From Anthoceros angustus (lineage: Eukaryota; Streptophyta; Anthocerotopsida; Anthocerotales; Anthocerotaceae), in the NCBI GenBank assembly GCA_010909165.1, contig MU008176.1, positions 550,856-614,855 of the forward strand: a stretch of DNA of 64,000 bases, written 5' to 3'. The notes beneath the pieces are model-generated. The model was given only the letters and a program-made list of their open reading frames with translations, did no database searches and had not been told where the DNA came from. The translations under genes and the position numbers were made by a program. Position 1 is the stretch's first letter. Each line of letters opens with the position of its first letter. Below are positions 13,141-25,846 of this stretch, in pieces.

Positions 13141-16109
13141 AGGCAAGTAGCGTGTAGATGCCATGGATAGATGGCAGGAACACATCGGAAAAGGACGGTA
13201 AGTGGTAGGTTGACTAGCGGTCAACGACTGTCCGGACTCCAAGCAAGCTGTTAGCGCAGTTAGAAGGTTGGAGCTAATTTGGCTGCAGCGGTGGCAACAT
13301 CGGCGCAGCGGTGGTGTTGAAAGCCCGAATAGTGGCTGCGGTTGTGAGCGGCCAAAAGCAGTGCGCTGGTGATGCATTGGGGTGCCAAATGCCGGTGAAA
13401 TCAGAGCAGGCGCTTTCTTGATTTGCGCAAGTTGGGGCTCTTCACTCAAGAACTCCAAGTGCCACTTTTCAAAGTGGAAGCTCACGAGCATAGGCGTTTT
13501 TATATATGGGCGGCGAGGTGGAAGACATGGAGCTCGACACACCCATGTCGGCCGGACGGAGGAGGCGCCGAAGGCATGGCGGCGGGGCACGTGGAGCCGC
13601 CGAGCGGTGGCGGCGATGAGAAATGGCCGTCACGGCGGCGGCGGGCATCGCTTCTGCCCGGCGGCGGCAGGCGAGGCGGGCGGTGGCGTGGAGGCGGCCC
13701 ACACTGGGCTGGCGCGAGGCAATGCTTGAAGACAGAGCCCCACGGCGAGCATGCCGGCGGAGGCTCGGTCAGGCTGCGATCGGTGGCGTGGCATCCGATG
13801 CGCCTTGGTGGAGCCCTCCCGCGTGCCAGGCGATCCCAACAAGCGTCGGGGAGTCTTTACCAGCCCACAAAGGCTGCGCGGATGGCCGGTTCGCCCAAAC
13901 CGGAGGCGGTGATTGCATGCGCCGAAGTCGGGCTGACATGAGGCTGAAGCGACACCGAGGCTGCAGCGTGGGGTTACTGCATGCGGCCCAGCTGCGATGG
14001 AGGAAGGGAGCGCGTGCGAGCCGCCAGGGAAGGGTGGGCCCCGCGGGAATGGCTGCGATGGAGGGTGCGCATGCGCCCGCCAATGGTTGCAGCGAATGGC
14101 TGGCCGCGATCACGAGGCCAGCAGCCTTCGAGCCTGCGGACATTCTTCGCCCTGGCAGAAGGAAAGGCCTCCCATGTGGTTGCGGCCAAGGCGGAGTGCA
14201 ACAGCGCATGCGGGGACGGAGGACCGGGCATCCCGCCTCCTTCTCGGGGCGTGCCGTGGGGGCGGGCGGAGGAGGAGGTGGGGGAGGCGGTGAGGATGGT
14301 GGGGCAAGCGGCTCCAGGCCGGGAAGGCGTGGGGGCGCTCGGTGAGTGGAGGAGAGGAGGCGCCACGGACGGCAAGGAGGCGTGGGCGGGTTGCGAGCGA
14401 AGGGGCGAGGCCGGCCGGACAACAATCGGAAGACTCAGGTAAGTGACCACGCACAATCCGTGGCGCGTGTGTTTGACAATGCTGGTGGGTTCGATTGTCA
14501 TTGTCATGCCTCGTAATCTTGGTTGCAAGTGGTGAACTTTGCCATGCACAGTACTCATATATGCAGTTGGGTTTGCGGTGTGGGAGTGGGCAGACCAGGC
14601 CCTACAGGTCATCTACGCAGCGGAACCCGTTCGCATATCTGACGTGGGCGTCGTCGAAGATCGAGCAGGCGGCGGCGAGCGGAGGAGAGCGGCAAGAGAA
14701 GAGCTGGCCGAGCTCATCGTTGAGCTCGAGGCGGCCGTGGGCACCCGGAAGAGGAAGAGGTGCGGCCGAGCGGGCGGACCTAGCGGCGGCGGCGGTGGGC
14801 CAAGATGCAAGGCGGAGTGCCGGGGCGAACCCGGTGCTTGCCGAGGCGTGAATGGGGCCTGGGTGGGGGCCCGCCCAAGGCCGCAACAAGGTGGGGCATC
14901 CGGCTCAATGGAGCTCCGAGTATGGTAGCAATGCGGCGATTTCAATCACGCCGCCAGACGGCGCCATCGGCCTCCTTCTTGAAGTGGTGGAGAAGGTGCG
15001 CAACCCGAGGTCCACCGACATGGAGGAGTGATGGAGGACTCACGGCCGGGCCGACGCGGCCGATGGGAAATGCCACCGTTCATGGAATACATGAGCGGCA
15101 ATGGCGCATCCTCCATGCCATCGGGCCAATGTGCAAGTTCTGGTGGTGGATGCCTCTCCCGCAATCGCCCCGGCCACGCCTTCCGTCGGGTCCCCTTCCC
15201 ATTTGGGGATGAACGCCTCCCCAACCTCACGGGGCGGTGCACAGCCTGCCATGTCGGTGCACCTCCCATGTCCGGTGCGGAGGACATTCGGCCCCTCCAC
15301 GGCGGGCGGCACAGGCGGCAGTCTGCAGGAGGAGCCAAGTTCGAGCACAAGAGGATGGAGGGCACCTCGAGGCTCTTCCGCATCGACCGGGCGAGGGAGG
15401 TGTTTTGTTGTGGCGCTCCACCATGAGGTGTGGAGCGCATATGTTCGGATGTTTTTGGTTGAACGGCAACATGCGGCATTCGGCAGTGTCGTAGGGCTGG
15501 AAGTGGATTTGTAGGACGATACATTGCCCTGCTTGATGAGGTTGAGGAGGGGATAGTGAAGCATGTTGTTCAGATCTAATTGCATTACCGGTTTCCTTCG
15601 CAGCGTGTTCGGTTTGAAAGGTGAAGTTACGATCATCTTCGTCCAAGTCGTCCCATCCAATCCAACAAGCAGCATGTTAGTAGGCAAGCACACCGAACGT
15701 AGGGATCGCCCACATCCGCATATATAGTGAAAGCGGCATGTGTAAGCGGATTTCGGATTTCGTGACGCGGGCCATACCGCGAACAAAAGTTCATAGTGTA
15801 TGTGTTGCCCGCCATGTTTGTGTAGACCCGATGAAAACCCTAACACCGCCATCAAAAAACATGTGACACCATGGAACACCAGCCGAGGAACGTGTGATAG
15901 AATGTTTTTCCCGCAAGAACCCCGTGAAGTGATGTGGCACGTATTATACGTGTATTATACGTAAGTATCGAAAAGATTCCGTGGCATATCCTCGTAGCGT
16001 ACACCGAAAAAAAAGAAAGTCACACACACACTCCCGTGTGACGAGATCGGTATTCCATAGGTAAGCGTTTGTGTAGGACCGATAAATTTATCAAAGTTCT
16101 CAACCATCG
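13141..16109. other. GC-rich DNA without a recognisable gene
   Basis: Long overlapping frames (for example 13769-14425 and 15040-15879 on -, 13623-14345 on +) reflect high GC and G-runs. I see no domain or splice pattern. Around 15,940-15,965 ATTATACGTGTATTATACGT is a small tandem repeat. Confidence 0.35.
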
Positions 16110-16212
16110 CTCCATACCATTCGAGTTCTCACTCTCTCTCCATACCATTCAACTTCTCACTAATCGCTCCATACCATTCAAGTCCTCATTCATCATCGCT
16201 CCATACGCTCTC
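16110..16212. repeat. Short tandem repeat (CGCTCCATACCATTC type)
   Basis: Four imperfect copies of a unit of about 25-30 bp, each containing CTCCATACCATTC followed by an AGTTCTCA-like tail. The repeat is non-coding. Confidence 0.7.
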
Positions 16213-16883
16213 TATCAAGCGGAATAAAAAGGTGGCCCACTTGCATCCGTGGTACTTCCTTACCTTTCTATAATGGGTGGTGCACCAAGATATTAACTGC
16301 TTAAAGTTTTACAAATAAAAGTCCTTAAGAGGCCTTTAAAGAAGAAAACGCGTCATGGATCAAGTCTTCAAATTCCACTTTTGCATCCTCCATCAAATGG
16401 CTCCAGAGTTAAAGTGCTTCTTCTCTGGTCAAGACGGCCTTTGGTTGGCCCAATTGGACGTTGGGGCCTCTTCACTTCGTTGTGCCGGCCAGGGGAATGT
16501 TCAAGAAAACAGCCCGATTCACGCCATTCTGCATTGCTACTGGAGACTTGAGCTCATCATCCAGGCGACTTGGGGAGGAAATTTACTCTTGTCGGCGACA
16601 ACGCAGGCCGGTCCTCTACCTCAAGCCGTTGCATGGCCTTCATCGTAGTTCCTCTTTGCTGGTGGTGCACAAGGGACCAGTGAGTTCATGAACTCTACCC
16701 TCTTCCCTACCATGGAGCTTGACAAGTTCAGTCCATTTGGGGCCCCTCTCCTGGACCTTGGGGTGGGGTGCCCCACCCGGGTTCCGCCTCCTGGATGCTT
16801 GCTAGTGTTGCTGCCCCGGCGAGTCGGTGAGCTCCTCCGGCTAATCCGCAGCCCATTCCCGTTCAGCAGGCGCACGACTGCAC

Positions 16884-17237
16884 TTGGATGAGGCGGGGGT
16901 TGCCACGGCCCTCACCCCCCAGACCTTGGAGCTACGGCTCTGGGTGGTGGAGGAAAGAAATGGGATTCTCCAGGGTCGGATTGCGGACCACGAGCGGGAG
17001 GTAGAGAGACTCCAACTCTACTTGAGGGTGGAGGAGAATCATCAGCGAAGCAAGGAATTAGACATTGCGGAGCTTCAGAAGGAGCTCGCCGATGCCAACC
17101 GCTTAATTGAACTCCTGGGCCGACTGGAGAGGGAGATGGAAGTCCTGAGCCAGAAGGTGATGGACCAGCAGCAATGGAGAAACGAAGAGCAGAAGTTGTT
17201 GGTCCGTCTGAAGATCAAGGAGAATCCCGAGTATTGA
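16884..17237 (+). CDS. Coiled-coil protein, possibly retroelement gag-like (117 aa)
   Basis: An intact 117-residue ORF. From about residue 20 on it is almost entirely charged heptad-like sequence (LQGRIADHEREVERLQ, ELQKELADANRLIELL), which predicts a long alpha-helical coiled coil. It has no signal peptide, membrane segment or catalytic motif. It lies upstream of a second ORF with decapeptide repeats and an LTR-like non-coding stretch. That pairing resembles the non-autonomous gag region of a plant LTR retroelement, but I see no zinc knuckle, protease or reverse transcriptase. The assignment to a retroelement is inference; an exon of a host coiled-coil gene cannot be excluded. Confidence 0.4.
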   Translation: MDEAGVATALTPQTLELRLWVVEERNGILQGRIADHEREVERLQLYLRVEENHQRSKELDIAELQKELADANRLIELLGRLEREMEVLSQKVMDQQQWRNEEQKLLVRLKIKENPEY

Positions 17238-17377
17238 CGGCCGCTGGTCGCCCACGGAGGAACAGAAATGAAGGGCCAATGAGAAGCGGCAACTTCAGGA
17301 GTTGGCGGAAGCTTCTTTAATGGCTTCTAGAGATGCGGCAAGGGCCCGGCTAGAGTGCCCGGGGATGGAGCAACCAG

Positions 17378-17854
17378 GTGGCCGAAAGCATGCTCGACAC
17401 TAGAGAACCTCTCGAGGCGGGAATAGTTCGGGACCCATGTGGAGGAGGCCATTCAGCAGGTCGACTCGGACCACGTTACCACGCGTGTGAGCTCCCAAGG
17501 CAGGTCCAGAGGGTCCGGACTGAGGCGAGGGCGGACCTAGAGGTCCGGACTCCGGAGGCGAGGACGAACCCAGAGGTCTGGACTCCAGAGGTGAGGACGG
17601 ACCCAGAGGTTCAAACTCCGGAGGTGAGGACGGACCGAGAGGTCTGGACTCCGGAGATGAGGATGGACCCAGAAGTCCGACCTCCAATGTTAGGGGCGAA
17701 CTTGGTCGGGGGTCAAGCCCGACCAGTCCAAGACGAACGGACCTCAGACGAACTCGAGGGTGGGGGACCCACTTTGGCACCAGGGGACAGCGACGAGGAG
17801 GATTTGATAGTGACAACCATTGTCAGCCCACCTCCAGTGGCACAGCCTGACTAG
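17378..17854 (+). CDS. Repeat-containing acidic protein, possibly retroelement-derived (158 aa)
   Basis: The middle third (about residues 47-107) consists of about six imperfect decapeptides of the type EVRTPEVRTDP, encoded by a 30-bp minisatellite. The C-terminus is acidic (GDSDEEDLIVTTIVSPPP). The repeats are in register with the frame, so unit-number changes would not shift it. There is no recognisable domain. It follows the coiled-coil ORF ending at 17237 after 140 bp, in another frame. It could be a second gag-like ORF or a neutral open frame created by the array. Confidence 0.35.
   Translation: MAESMLDTREPLEAGIVRDPCGGGHSAGRLGPRYHACELPRQVQRVRTEARADLEVRTPEARTNPEVWTPEVRTDPEVQTPEVRTDREVWTPEMRMDPEVRPPMLGANLVGGQARPVQDERTSDELEGGGPTLAPGDSDEEDLIVTTIVSPPPVAQPD
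17515..17700 (+). repeat. 30-bp minisatellite in coding frame
   Basis: About six imperfect units around GAGGTCTGGACTCCGGAGG followed by TGAGGACGGACC. Differences between units are mostly transitions. The period is a multiple of three, so the reading frame is preserved. Confidence 0.8.
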
Positions 17855-20800
17855 ATTAGAGGAAGGGGTAGGTCCTCTGCGGGGCTCCGGGGGTCAAGAA
17901 TAATCCGATTGGGCGCCCCTCAGGTGCTAGAGCTAGGGATTGGGTTGCCAAGGTCAGGAGTCAACCAGTGCACAATAACCTCACCATGTAATATATAGGC
18001 ATGCGAGGGGACTGTGCCACCACACGCATGAAATGAATGGGCAAAGAAGACCAATTTAGGAATGTAATAAAGACACTACCTCGGAACATAGTATAAGAGG
18101 GGGTTTGCCGTACCAGTAAGGAGATTTTTCTTTTGGGGTTGATGCCGTGTTATACCTATAGGCTCCTGTGAGTCCACCGCTAATCTGGGGAGTCCCCGCC
18201 ATCGAAGTGAACTACTCGAGAGAATTATCCAGTTCGTGACCGGACCCCTAACGCGTGGTGGTGAGTGCGGTGTGGCGGACCGCCTTCCAAGGCAAGGCCC
18301 CGTACGTAACAAACCGGCGGGCATGAAGGCGATCACCAAGGAGGGCGTAGAGTTCGGATCGACGGACGTGGTCATGAACGAAGGTGCTGCAACCCACTCA
18401 CCGGAACATGTCCTTAAACGTTCGGCCATACCGTGCTTGTATGGTAATATGATGGTGAGACATAAAGTAAGGTGCGCGGTTGTTGCCAGGTGAGTGATAC
18501 GGGCGCTGAGGGTGTAGAGGGCGTGCCCGGCCCGCTGTGGATTGGGCGCCTGGCCTCGGTGGTTCCTCCGTCCCTACGCCGGGTACCCAGTGCTAAGAGT
18601 CCGCCCAGAGTCCGGCAAGAAGACGCGAGAGGTGAATTGTGTTCATCCGCAGTTGTAGACTGCTGGAAGGTTGCCGATCGCAGAAGAAGAAGGGTAAGTT
18701 AGGCGATCCGAGTAGGAAACCGCAAGCGGACGGAAAGGTCATTCCCTTGAGACCGGACCCCATACCACAACGACATGGGATCTGCTGGTGGCCGGGTCGC
18801 CGTAAAGTAGTTCCTTAACTGCATGTTCCCAACTCAACTCCTTCACCACCGCGACAAGCTACCGCAGCCGCATGCCGCATGGATTCCCCGAGAACGAGCC
18901 CCAGAGGGCACGCAACGCTGCATGAGCAAGCCAAGCCATTCACACGAGTTCACGATTAGAGGCGGGCTGCCTCCCCGCTTGCGCCTCCCAAGCCCGCCTG
19001 CCTCTACCACCTCCCCACGCGCCCATGCCCTGCCCTGCCCATCATCTTGTCCCCTGTCGCCCCGTCCCCCGCCCATCTCGAGCCGATCCGCCTCCCGATT
19101 CTCGCCTCCCGCCCCGCCATTAGATCGCCCTACCTTCCGCCTCACGCTTTCTTCAGATCGCCTTCCGCCTCCTCAAGCGCGTTTTAGATCCGCCTGGCTT
19201 CCACTCCATGTTTGTCTTTGGCTTTCGTTTGTTTGAAACGGCCCGCGCTCAGTTCATATTCCCTGTGTACGGTTCTGAAATTAAGCATGGTTTATATCAC
19301 AAGCTCGTTGTGGTGCGGGTGCGCATACTTGGGTTGTTCCGGCGAAGTCCTTGCCAAAATACGGCAGTGACGGCCCTATACGGACCGCTATATGGTGTTG
19401 TGTACGGTGTATGCCATGATGAGGAAGAAATCGGGATGGGTGGGGCATGGCATGGCATGTCACGCGGGATTCTATACGTGTGAATCATTAATGGCTTCGG
19501 AGATTGAGACGCAGGCATAAATGTGTGAAGCCATGAGACACAAACCCCAGAAGTATGTGATTTGCTTTCAACTGGGTATCCGAGTTGTTCAAACGGAAGC
19601 CAAAGCGAGAACTAGCGTCGCCCCTTTCACGCGAAGGAAGGCGATGAAGCAGTATCTATCAAATCATTCGGATAACTCAAACTATTATTTATATTTTTCA
19701 TATTTTAAAATCTATAATTTGGATTATTCTGGGTGTGTAAGGCGGATTTGAATTATGAAGGCAATAATTAATCCAGCTAGATTATGCAATGATAGAAAAT
19801 GAACACAAATAGGATCTACATAATACAGGGTAAACGCAACCAGTATCGCAAAATGTAGGGTGAACATAACCGGAATCTACATAACATGAGGTAAACATAA
19901 TTAGAATCAGCGTATTGCATCATTTGAGAAGTTATCATAAACTTGCTCCAAGGACCCGTGGCCGAAGCAATAGAATGGCGAGTGCTCATGGAGTTTGAGG
20001 ATCACCCGGTACCAGGTCACCGCCGAAAGCGATGGAAACATCGAAAAGGCTAAGAAGAAGAAGAGAGTGTTATTTACCATATAAGGTCATAAGATAGATC
20101 TATGAGAGTGATCTAGGTGAATTGCCGCCGTTCACTGCAACATGTATTTTGACCAGGAGTTTTGGCACATCCTAAGACCTCCCAAAGTCCATGTTCCCAC
20201 ATAAAAATATCATTATCTTCGTACTTTTTCCAGAGTGCACACACAAGTTTGCGTAGGGCCTTACAGCATACGCGCATTTGTGCGCGCCGTTCTCTTGAAT
20301 ACAAAATCACGTAGAACCACATAAAATTGAGGAACCACAGACATGCGGAAATGATAGAACAAAGATGGCACTGACCCTTCATCACGCCTACAAAATCGCA
20401 ATGAACACATATAGAAGTGGCGAGCTGTGTGTAAATGATCTGACATGAAGTGGCCCCGCAATGGTAAATGCAATAAACCGATGGATGTACACCCTCCAAA
20501 ACCAATTAAAACATCAGAAAATTGAGTTTTTGGCGGATAACGGTTGGGATTTTAACCAAAACCCCTTTTAGCAGGAGAAACCCAGACGCTGTTGATTTAA
20601 AAACTTTCGAACAACTAAGGGGACTGCATGCATCAAGGCACTAATTCACCCACAGGCTGCTTAACCATAGAGTTCTCATCTCAGCTAGCATATGTAAAGC
20701 TCTGCTATGGGGGGTACACATACTAACGGTGTACACATTGATTGATACTGAGTTTATTACTAATTGTAGGTCTCTCCCTGTGGAAACTAACGTGCCCTAT

Positions 20801-20989
20801 GAAAATGAGAACCTAAAGTCACATAGAGCGCCTTGAATGAACTTGAGACTAGGACATACGAGGAGAATCTTCATGACGTTGATGGAAAACCATCTACGAG
20901 GTGCATAGTTTTTTGCAACAAAAAATAATCAAATTAATAAGAAAGCACAAAAATAAGAGTCTTGCATGGAGACTAGAGACTATCAATGC
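17855..20989. other. LTR-like stretch followed by intergenic DNA, no gene
   Basis: 17.9-18.8 kb looks like retroelement regulatory sequence (ATATATAGG near 17,990, AGTATAAGAGG near 18,090, dense short motifs). I found no duplicate LTR in the window to prove it. 18.85-19.2 kb is C-rich. 19.65-20.98 kb is AT-rich, with isolated open frames (for example 20113-20505 on -, Cys/Trp-rich, unlike any family I know). Confidence 0.35.
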
Positions 20990-21766
20990 TTATACCAAGT
21001 TGGAGTCAGAGACCATGGGGGTATGACAGAGCCTAGCCAAGCGACGACAAAGGAACTTTGAAAGCTTGGACAAGGGCCGCCCAACCAAGGAAAAGGCAAC
21101 CTTTTTGTGAATCTTCAATGAGACTTTGGTGGCCAAGAAGCCAGTGATGTGTTGCATAATGGACTCAGCCTGCACTAAAGGTGCATAGTGTATTCCATCA
21201 TACAAAACATTTAGAGGCATAGACCATTCATTCACATCAATATCTTTTTCCTCCATAGTATTATCGTCATTTTCAATACCACCATTCAAGCCCTCTTTGC
21301 TACCATACTCTTGTATTATAATTAGCTTATTTGTTGAAGACTTTGCCCATATGCGAATATGTCTTTGTAACCCAACACTTAACCATTGGGTGGCAAGTGC
21401 ATCTCCCCATAAGCCAATTTCATTTCCGAACGTTTCGTTATTGGCATCTTTCTCATCCTGATTTGCACTAGATATGACCTGCGTAATACCTTTTTTTGCT
21501 GCAGATAACCTCATTTTGCGAATATAAGTGGCCACATCACTTACATCATGAGCTTCTTGTAAAATTTCTGGAATATATTGTTCTATATTATCAAGAGCAA
21601 TAGGGTCTTGCATTTGAACCCTCGTTTTAAACTCGTCCATCGCCAATTCTCTCAACCTTAAAGATGAGATTTTTCCTTGTAACAAATAGGATATTGCATC
21701 AAACAAGCAATCTCCAATATTATACACAAAATCCTTAGGCACGACAAGTGTTTTGATCCCAACCAT
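20990..21766 (-). CDS. OTU-like cysteine protease domain protein (258 aa)
   Basis: An intact ORF with OTU (ovarian tumour) deubiquitinase-type features. The nucleophile region is NIGDCLFDAISYLL (Cys20, in the place of the usual DGNCLF motif). A central segment reads LWGDALATQWLSVGLQ then IRIW (residues 119-140). The catalytic-His region is LYDGIHYAPL (His193). Known OTU proteases cleave ubiquitin or ubiquitin-like chains, and OTU domains also occur in plant mobile elements. Here the ORF stands alone in AT-rich DNA, just outside a pogo-like transposon, with no host-like introns. A long acidic insert (about residues 157-182) separates the OTU core strands. The start at 21766 is the first ATG and leaves a short N-terminus before the Cys loop, so an upstream exon may be missing. 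Confidence 0.65.
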   Translation of the reverse strand: MVGIKTLVVPKDFVYNIGDCLFDAISYLLQGKISSLRLRELAMDEFKTRVQMQDPIALDNIEQYIPEILQEAHDVSDVATYIRKMRLSAAKKGITQVISSANQDEKDANNETFGNEIGLWGDALATQWLSVGLQRHIRIWAKSSTNKLIIIQEYGSKEGLNGGIENDDNTMEEKDIDVNEWSMPLNVLYDGIHYAPLVQAESIMQHITGFLATKVSLKIHKKVAFSLVGRPLSKLSKFLCRRLARLCHTPMVSDSNLV

Positions 21767-22886
21767 TATGGCGTCTTACTTAACACCCTATGCACATGCT
21801 AGCTTGTGAATACGAAAGGATGTGTAAATGTTAACCTTAAAAAAATGTGCAGTAGGTAGTTACGGGAAAGGCATTCGAGGGGACTAGGACTTCCCCTTTT
21901 ACTATTAGTCCTTTTTGGGTTCTTCCTCCTCGGACTTTAAGGGTAGATGGAATTCTCCATCTCCCCTATTAATAACGTCTACCCTTCTCTAAAAAATGTG
22001 CAAACTATGTCACATATATAGTACTTGAAGGGCAAAAACATTAAGTGGATTCCCTTAACAATTTAAAAGGGCTTGATATTAAATCAAAGATATGAATTGA
22101 ATATTTAAATATATATAATATTTATACTTTGTGATGTTATGTAATCACAAGACCTTGTATATGAGGAGACATATTAGTCCTTAATTTCATGTCCCCAGAA
22201 TGCCAAGACCACAATTAGGTTTGTGACAAATCATTCCTCATGAGAGCATACCTCACTCTCGTGATCCGGTCCCTAGTATTCTTCACTTGCCGTCGAACAT
22301 TCCGTGTAATGCCTTGTCCACAGCCAGAGCCTTCTCATGGTGGAGATATACCCTCTCCTTCCCCTTGAGCTTGGAGGGCCTGAGCCACCCTCAACCGTGC
22401 TTCATTCCCATACGATGACACCATGCTTAGCGGCGTTTGCAAGGTCTGCGCTCGGAGAGCGCTTCAAATGTTCGGGAACGAGTGTCAAATTGTGAAAGTC
22501 CAAGTATCGAAAGTCAAGTGTCAGGGTTGCAAGCCGAACCATGCCCTAACATATTGGACCCGCGGGCTGGGATATAAGCGAACGCGTGCTGCCATTTTCT
22601 TCCCTTTAGAGACACATGGTCTCTTAAGTCCTTTTCCACATATTTTGTCCCCATTAAATTGACGTTGTAGTCAATATGTATAAATATATTATGCTTTAAA
22701 AAATAAAAATTACCTATATATTCAACACTTAAAAAACGGGTCTCCCTGAAAATTTTGTGTGTTTTCAATACATATACAAAGCAAAACAAATTTCAAATTT
22801 ATCCCATGCCAATCTTGAAGACGGGTTTTGGTTGTTTCAACCATTGGTGGTCAATTAACCTTGGTTCCGAAATCAATAACTTACTA
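21767..22886. other. AT-rich intergenic DNA
   Basis: No gene is visible. 22.08-22.15 kb is strongly AT-rich. The short + frame at 22423-22662 has no recognisable features. Confidence 0.35.
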
Positions 22887-24108
22887 CCGTACCCCGAGGG
22901 GTGATTCGGCGTTAATTAATTAGAATTAGTAAAAGTTAAAAATCTAAAAACTATTGTGCTTAAAATGCCGAATGTATAAATATTTAAGAGTGTAAAATGC
23001 CGAAACAGAAAAGGCAACCTCGCGGGCACGAGGCGACAGGCCTCATGTGAGGCTACGAGCGGGGAGCCCGTGGAGCCAGGTCATGCAGTGTGCCTCGGAG
23101 CTCAGGTAGGCGGTCTGACTCGAGGCGGTGAGCTCATGCCTCATGGCGCCAGCCGAAAGTTTCCGCGCGCCTTTTATCGAAAGTTTGTCATGTGCACCTT
23201 TTCTCGCGAGGTAAAAGTTCTGAGGCTGCGCCTCTCGCGTCGCAAAGTTTGCAGCGCCTTTTCTCGCGAGGTTGAGCTGACCTCGAGGCAGAGCACCTGC
23301 TGACCTCAAGGCTACACGCTGAAGGCACGAGGTCACTAACAACTAAGGTCAGGGTGCGGTCATTGAGGGCTCACCATGGAGTCGGAAGATGAGCAGGACG
23401 TAGCACTTTGGAGTCGCATCCGCTGTGCTTCTGGGTCGCCAGCAGGATCTGAGTGATACAGAGAGAGCTCAGAGCGATGGCGAGAGGGAGAAAGTTGCTC
23501 GGTGGAGGGCAATCGCAATGGTGCAACAATTTTTGAAGTAGGTGGTGCTTATTTGGACTTCAGAGTCAGTTTTCCATGAAGAGAGGACATGAGGTGTTTT
23601 GATTGATTGTGGAACTTTGTTGTTGCAGTTTGAGAGCAATGCAAGATTTGTGAAATGGTCGATGGTAGCCGTTGCTTAAACAAGTTCTTGATATAGCGAT
23701 AGGATTCCATTCATGATCAATCTCATATTTTCCTTCGGCATCCTAAGGTCTGTGTTTCTCACGTTAATGCAGTGCATATATGGTGCGTTTGTATCGAGTG
23801 AGCATTTGATCAGTATATTATCTACTCAGAAATCCAATTGTGTTATTGCAAGGAATCCTACAGTACAAGGTCGTTTACACTCCCATTCACCGTGAGTGGG
23901 ATGCAGAATTGTCCCTTAACTATCTGGAGGTTGCACTTGATGAGGTAGGTACTCATCTTGTTTTAGGAGGCAATTTTTCTTTCAGGTCTCTAGCAAGGGA
24001 TGGTCCTCTTCTTGGGTAGCTAGGGTTAGTTCCCTACCTAGGTTGCTAAGGTTTCCCTAGTTAGGGTTAGCTCCTTAACTAAAAGTCAGGGTCAAGTCCC
24101 TAGGAACC

Positions 24109-25846
24109 CTAGTTAGTCTCATTGCTATGGCTATCTACCAGGTTTTCATTATTGTTCCAAAGATCCTGTAGATGTTTATTCTTCCTGACTAACTGTTTCA
24201 TTCTAGCTTTGTTTTTGCTGCAGGTTGATGCTTGTCCACTTGTTGAAGCTTCTGCTGTAGCCAAACATTTCTTCATCACATTTACTATTTCAGATAAATA
24301 GTCCTCATCATCTCCTTCTCCTTCAAATTCATGCCCTTCTTCTATGTCTTCAGTTGTTATAGAAAATAAGGATGTTGTCGTGTTTGCTTCCATTGCCCCA
24401 TCTGAAAATCTGAGTTGAATGCTCTTAAAATACCTGTCTTGTCCCATCCATGTTTGATCATATCTTGCATATTTGAAACATGTGTCCATGCATTGAATAA
24501 CCATTCACACATTTTGGGCTTGAAGTTTTTCAGTTTGAGATTAACAGCAATTTTTCCTCCTTCGTTGAGTTGCTCTTCAATAGTAGCGGCTGTCCACTTA
24601 CAGAATTCTCGCTTGAAAGCATGCTTCAAGGGTCAAGGACTACATCAAGAGTTGCAACTTGCTAGTACATCTAGGAATGAAGATCACACATATCAAAGGG
24701 TAAGTCCTTTTCATCCGCCGAGAATTCCTTGCTTTTGTGAACACTCCAAATCTATAATCCATATCATCTTTTGCCTTGTGGCTAGCCTTAAGACATCCGT
24801 TGCCTTTCATAGTAAGGGATCAAGATTTCCTTCACAAATGCCTTGATGACTCTAGTGTAGACCAATGAGTACTAGTATATGTTAAATGAAATCTTGCTTC
24901 TACACATAGCTTGGCACCACCATGACCTTTGGGTACCGACCTACTTGTTGTTCATGTGAAGATGATTTGGAGCGGTAGTAAGTGACCTGCAGATGATGAA
25001 GATACCATTACGGTAATTTGCCTCTTGTCCTCTACCCCAAGCACCTTGATGTCTTTTGTCCCTTTAACCTCCCATGTGCGTTCTCCCTTTGTAGGAACCA
25101 AGTGGATTCCAGTTTGATCACTATTGATAACAAGTTCAGGTGGAATATCATAAGCTCTGGAGAGGTAAGCTACTCTATATGCCATCATTCTTCCTTCATC
25201 TTCCCAAGTCTCCGGGAGCTTAGAAGCTGCAGTAGTAGATGCTCGATAGAACCATGAGAGTTCTCTTTTCATGAACTTCCTTGTCCAATCAATGCTAACC
25301 TCGAAAGTTCCGCTTCCAATGAGTGTGCCCTAGCTTTAATAATGCCCCTCAGCATGGGTTGGACAAGAGGGGCATTGATTGGTTCCCCCTCATCCCTCAA
25401 GGTTCTCAAGAAATCACCAAGCTCCTTTCTCAAATCAGGTCTATCTTCCAAAGGTCCAATGTTGATAGTTGGCCCGATGCTGCAGACTTTTTACTAACTG
25501 CAAGCTTATACGCAGGCTTCAACTCCCATGTCTTCGAGTCAAACCAAGTGTATAAGGATCCACGCGTCAACTTGGAATATGGATTGTCCATCCCCGGCTT
25601 TCCATGGGCAGCCTTAAGGTAATGCAATGCTGCTGCAAAATTCCTATGCTTCCTAACACTTGCTTCTATAAGAGACCATAAATGGTCTTGAAACCAGTTA
25701 GTATAAGGACCTCTTCGCTTTTGTGCGACGCTCCCGACATCCTCATCCTCTTGCTTGATCCTCTTCATTGGTAGAAGAACTGCTTCACATGTTGTCTTCG
25801 AGGTCTTCCAATTGGTCGCTTCATAGGTCTCACCTAAACTTTTCAT
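24109..25846 (-). pseudogene. Pogo/DDE_1-type transposase, broken
   Basis: The transposase reads leftward. The N-terminal part (25846-25430) has basic, helix-rich sequence that could bind DNA. A frameshift near 25445 leads into RPDLRKELGDFLRTL, and a second near 25300 leads into FMKRELSWFYRAS. The DDE_1 core follows: ELVINSDQTGIHLVP holds the first catalytic Asp, then EDKRQITVMVSSSSAGHLLP. The frame then stops near 24952. Between 24950 and 24640 the expected second catalytic block is recognisable only as IWSVHKSKEF, with a stop just before it. The C-terminal block KHAFKREFCKW and the tail run to 24109 in two frames. Stops, frameshifts and the damaged second Asp region make it inactive. Confidence 0.85.

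Noticed and set aside
15040-15879. 279-codon minus-strand frame
   Set aside because: The composition-driven half beyond about 15.5 kb differs in character from the rest, and no recognisable motif or splice support is present.
24000-24110. Telomere-like TTAGGG/CCCTAG words
   Set aside because: The words are irregularly spaced and do not form a TTTAGGG array; they are simple local repetition.
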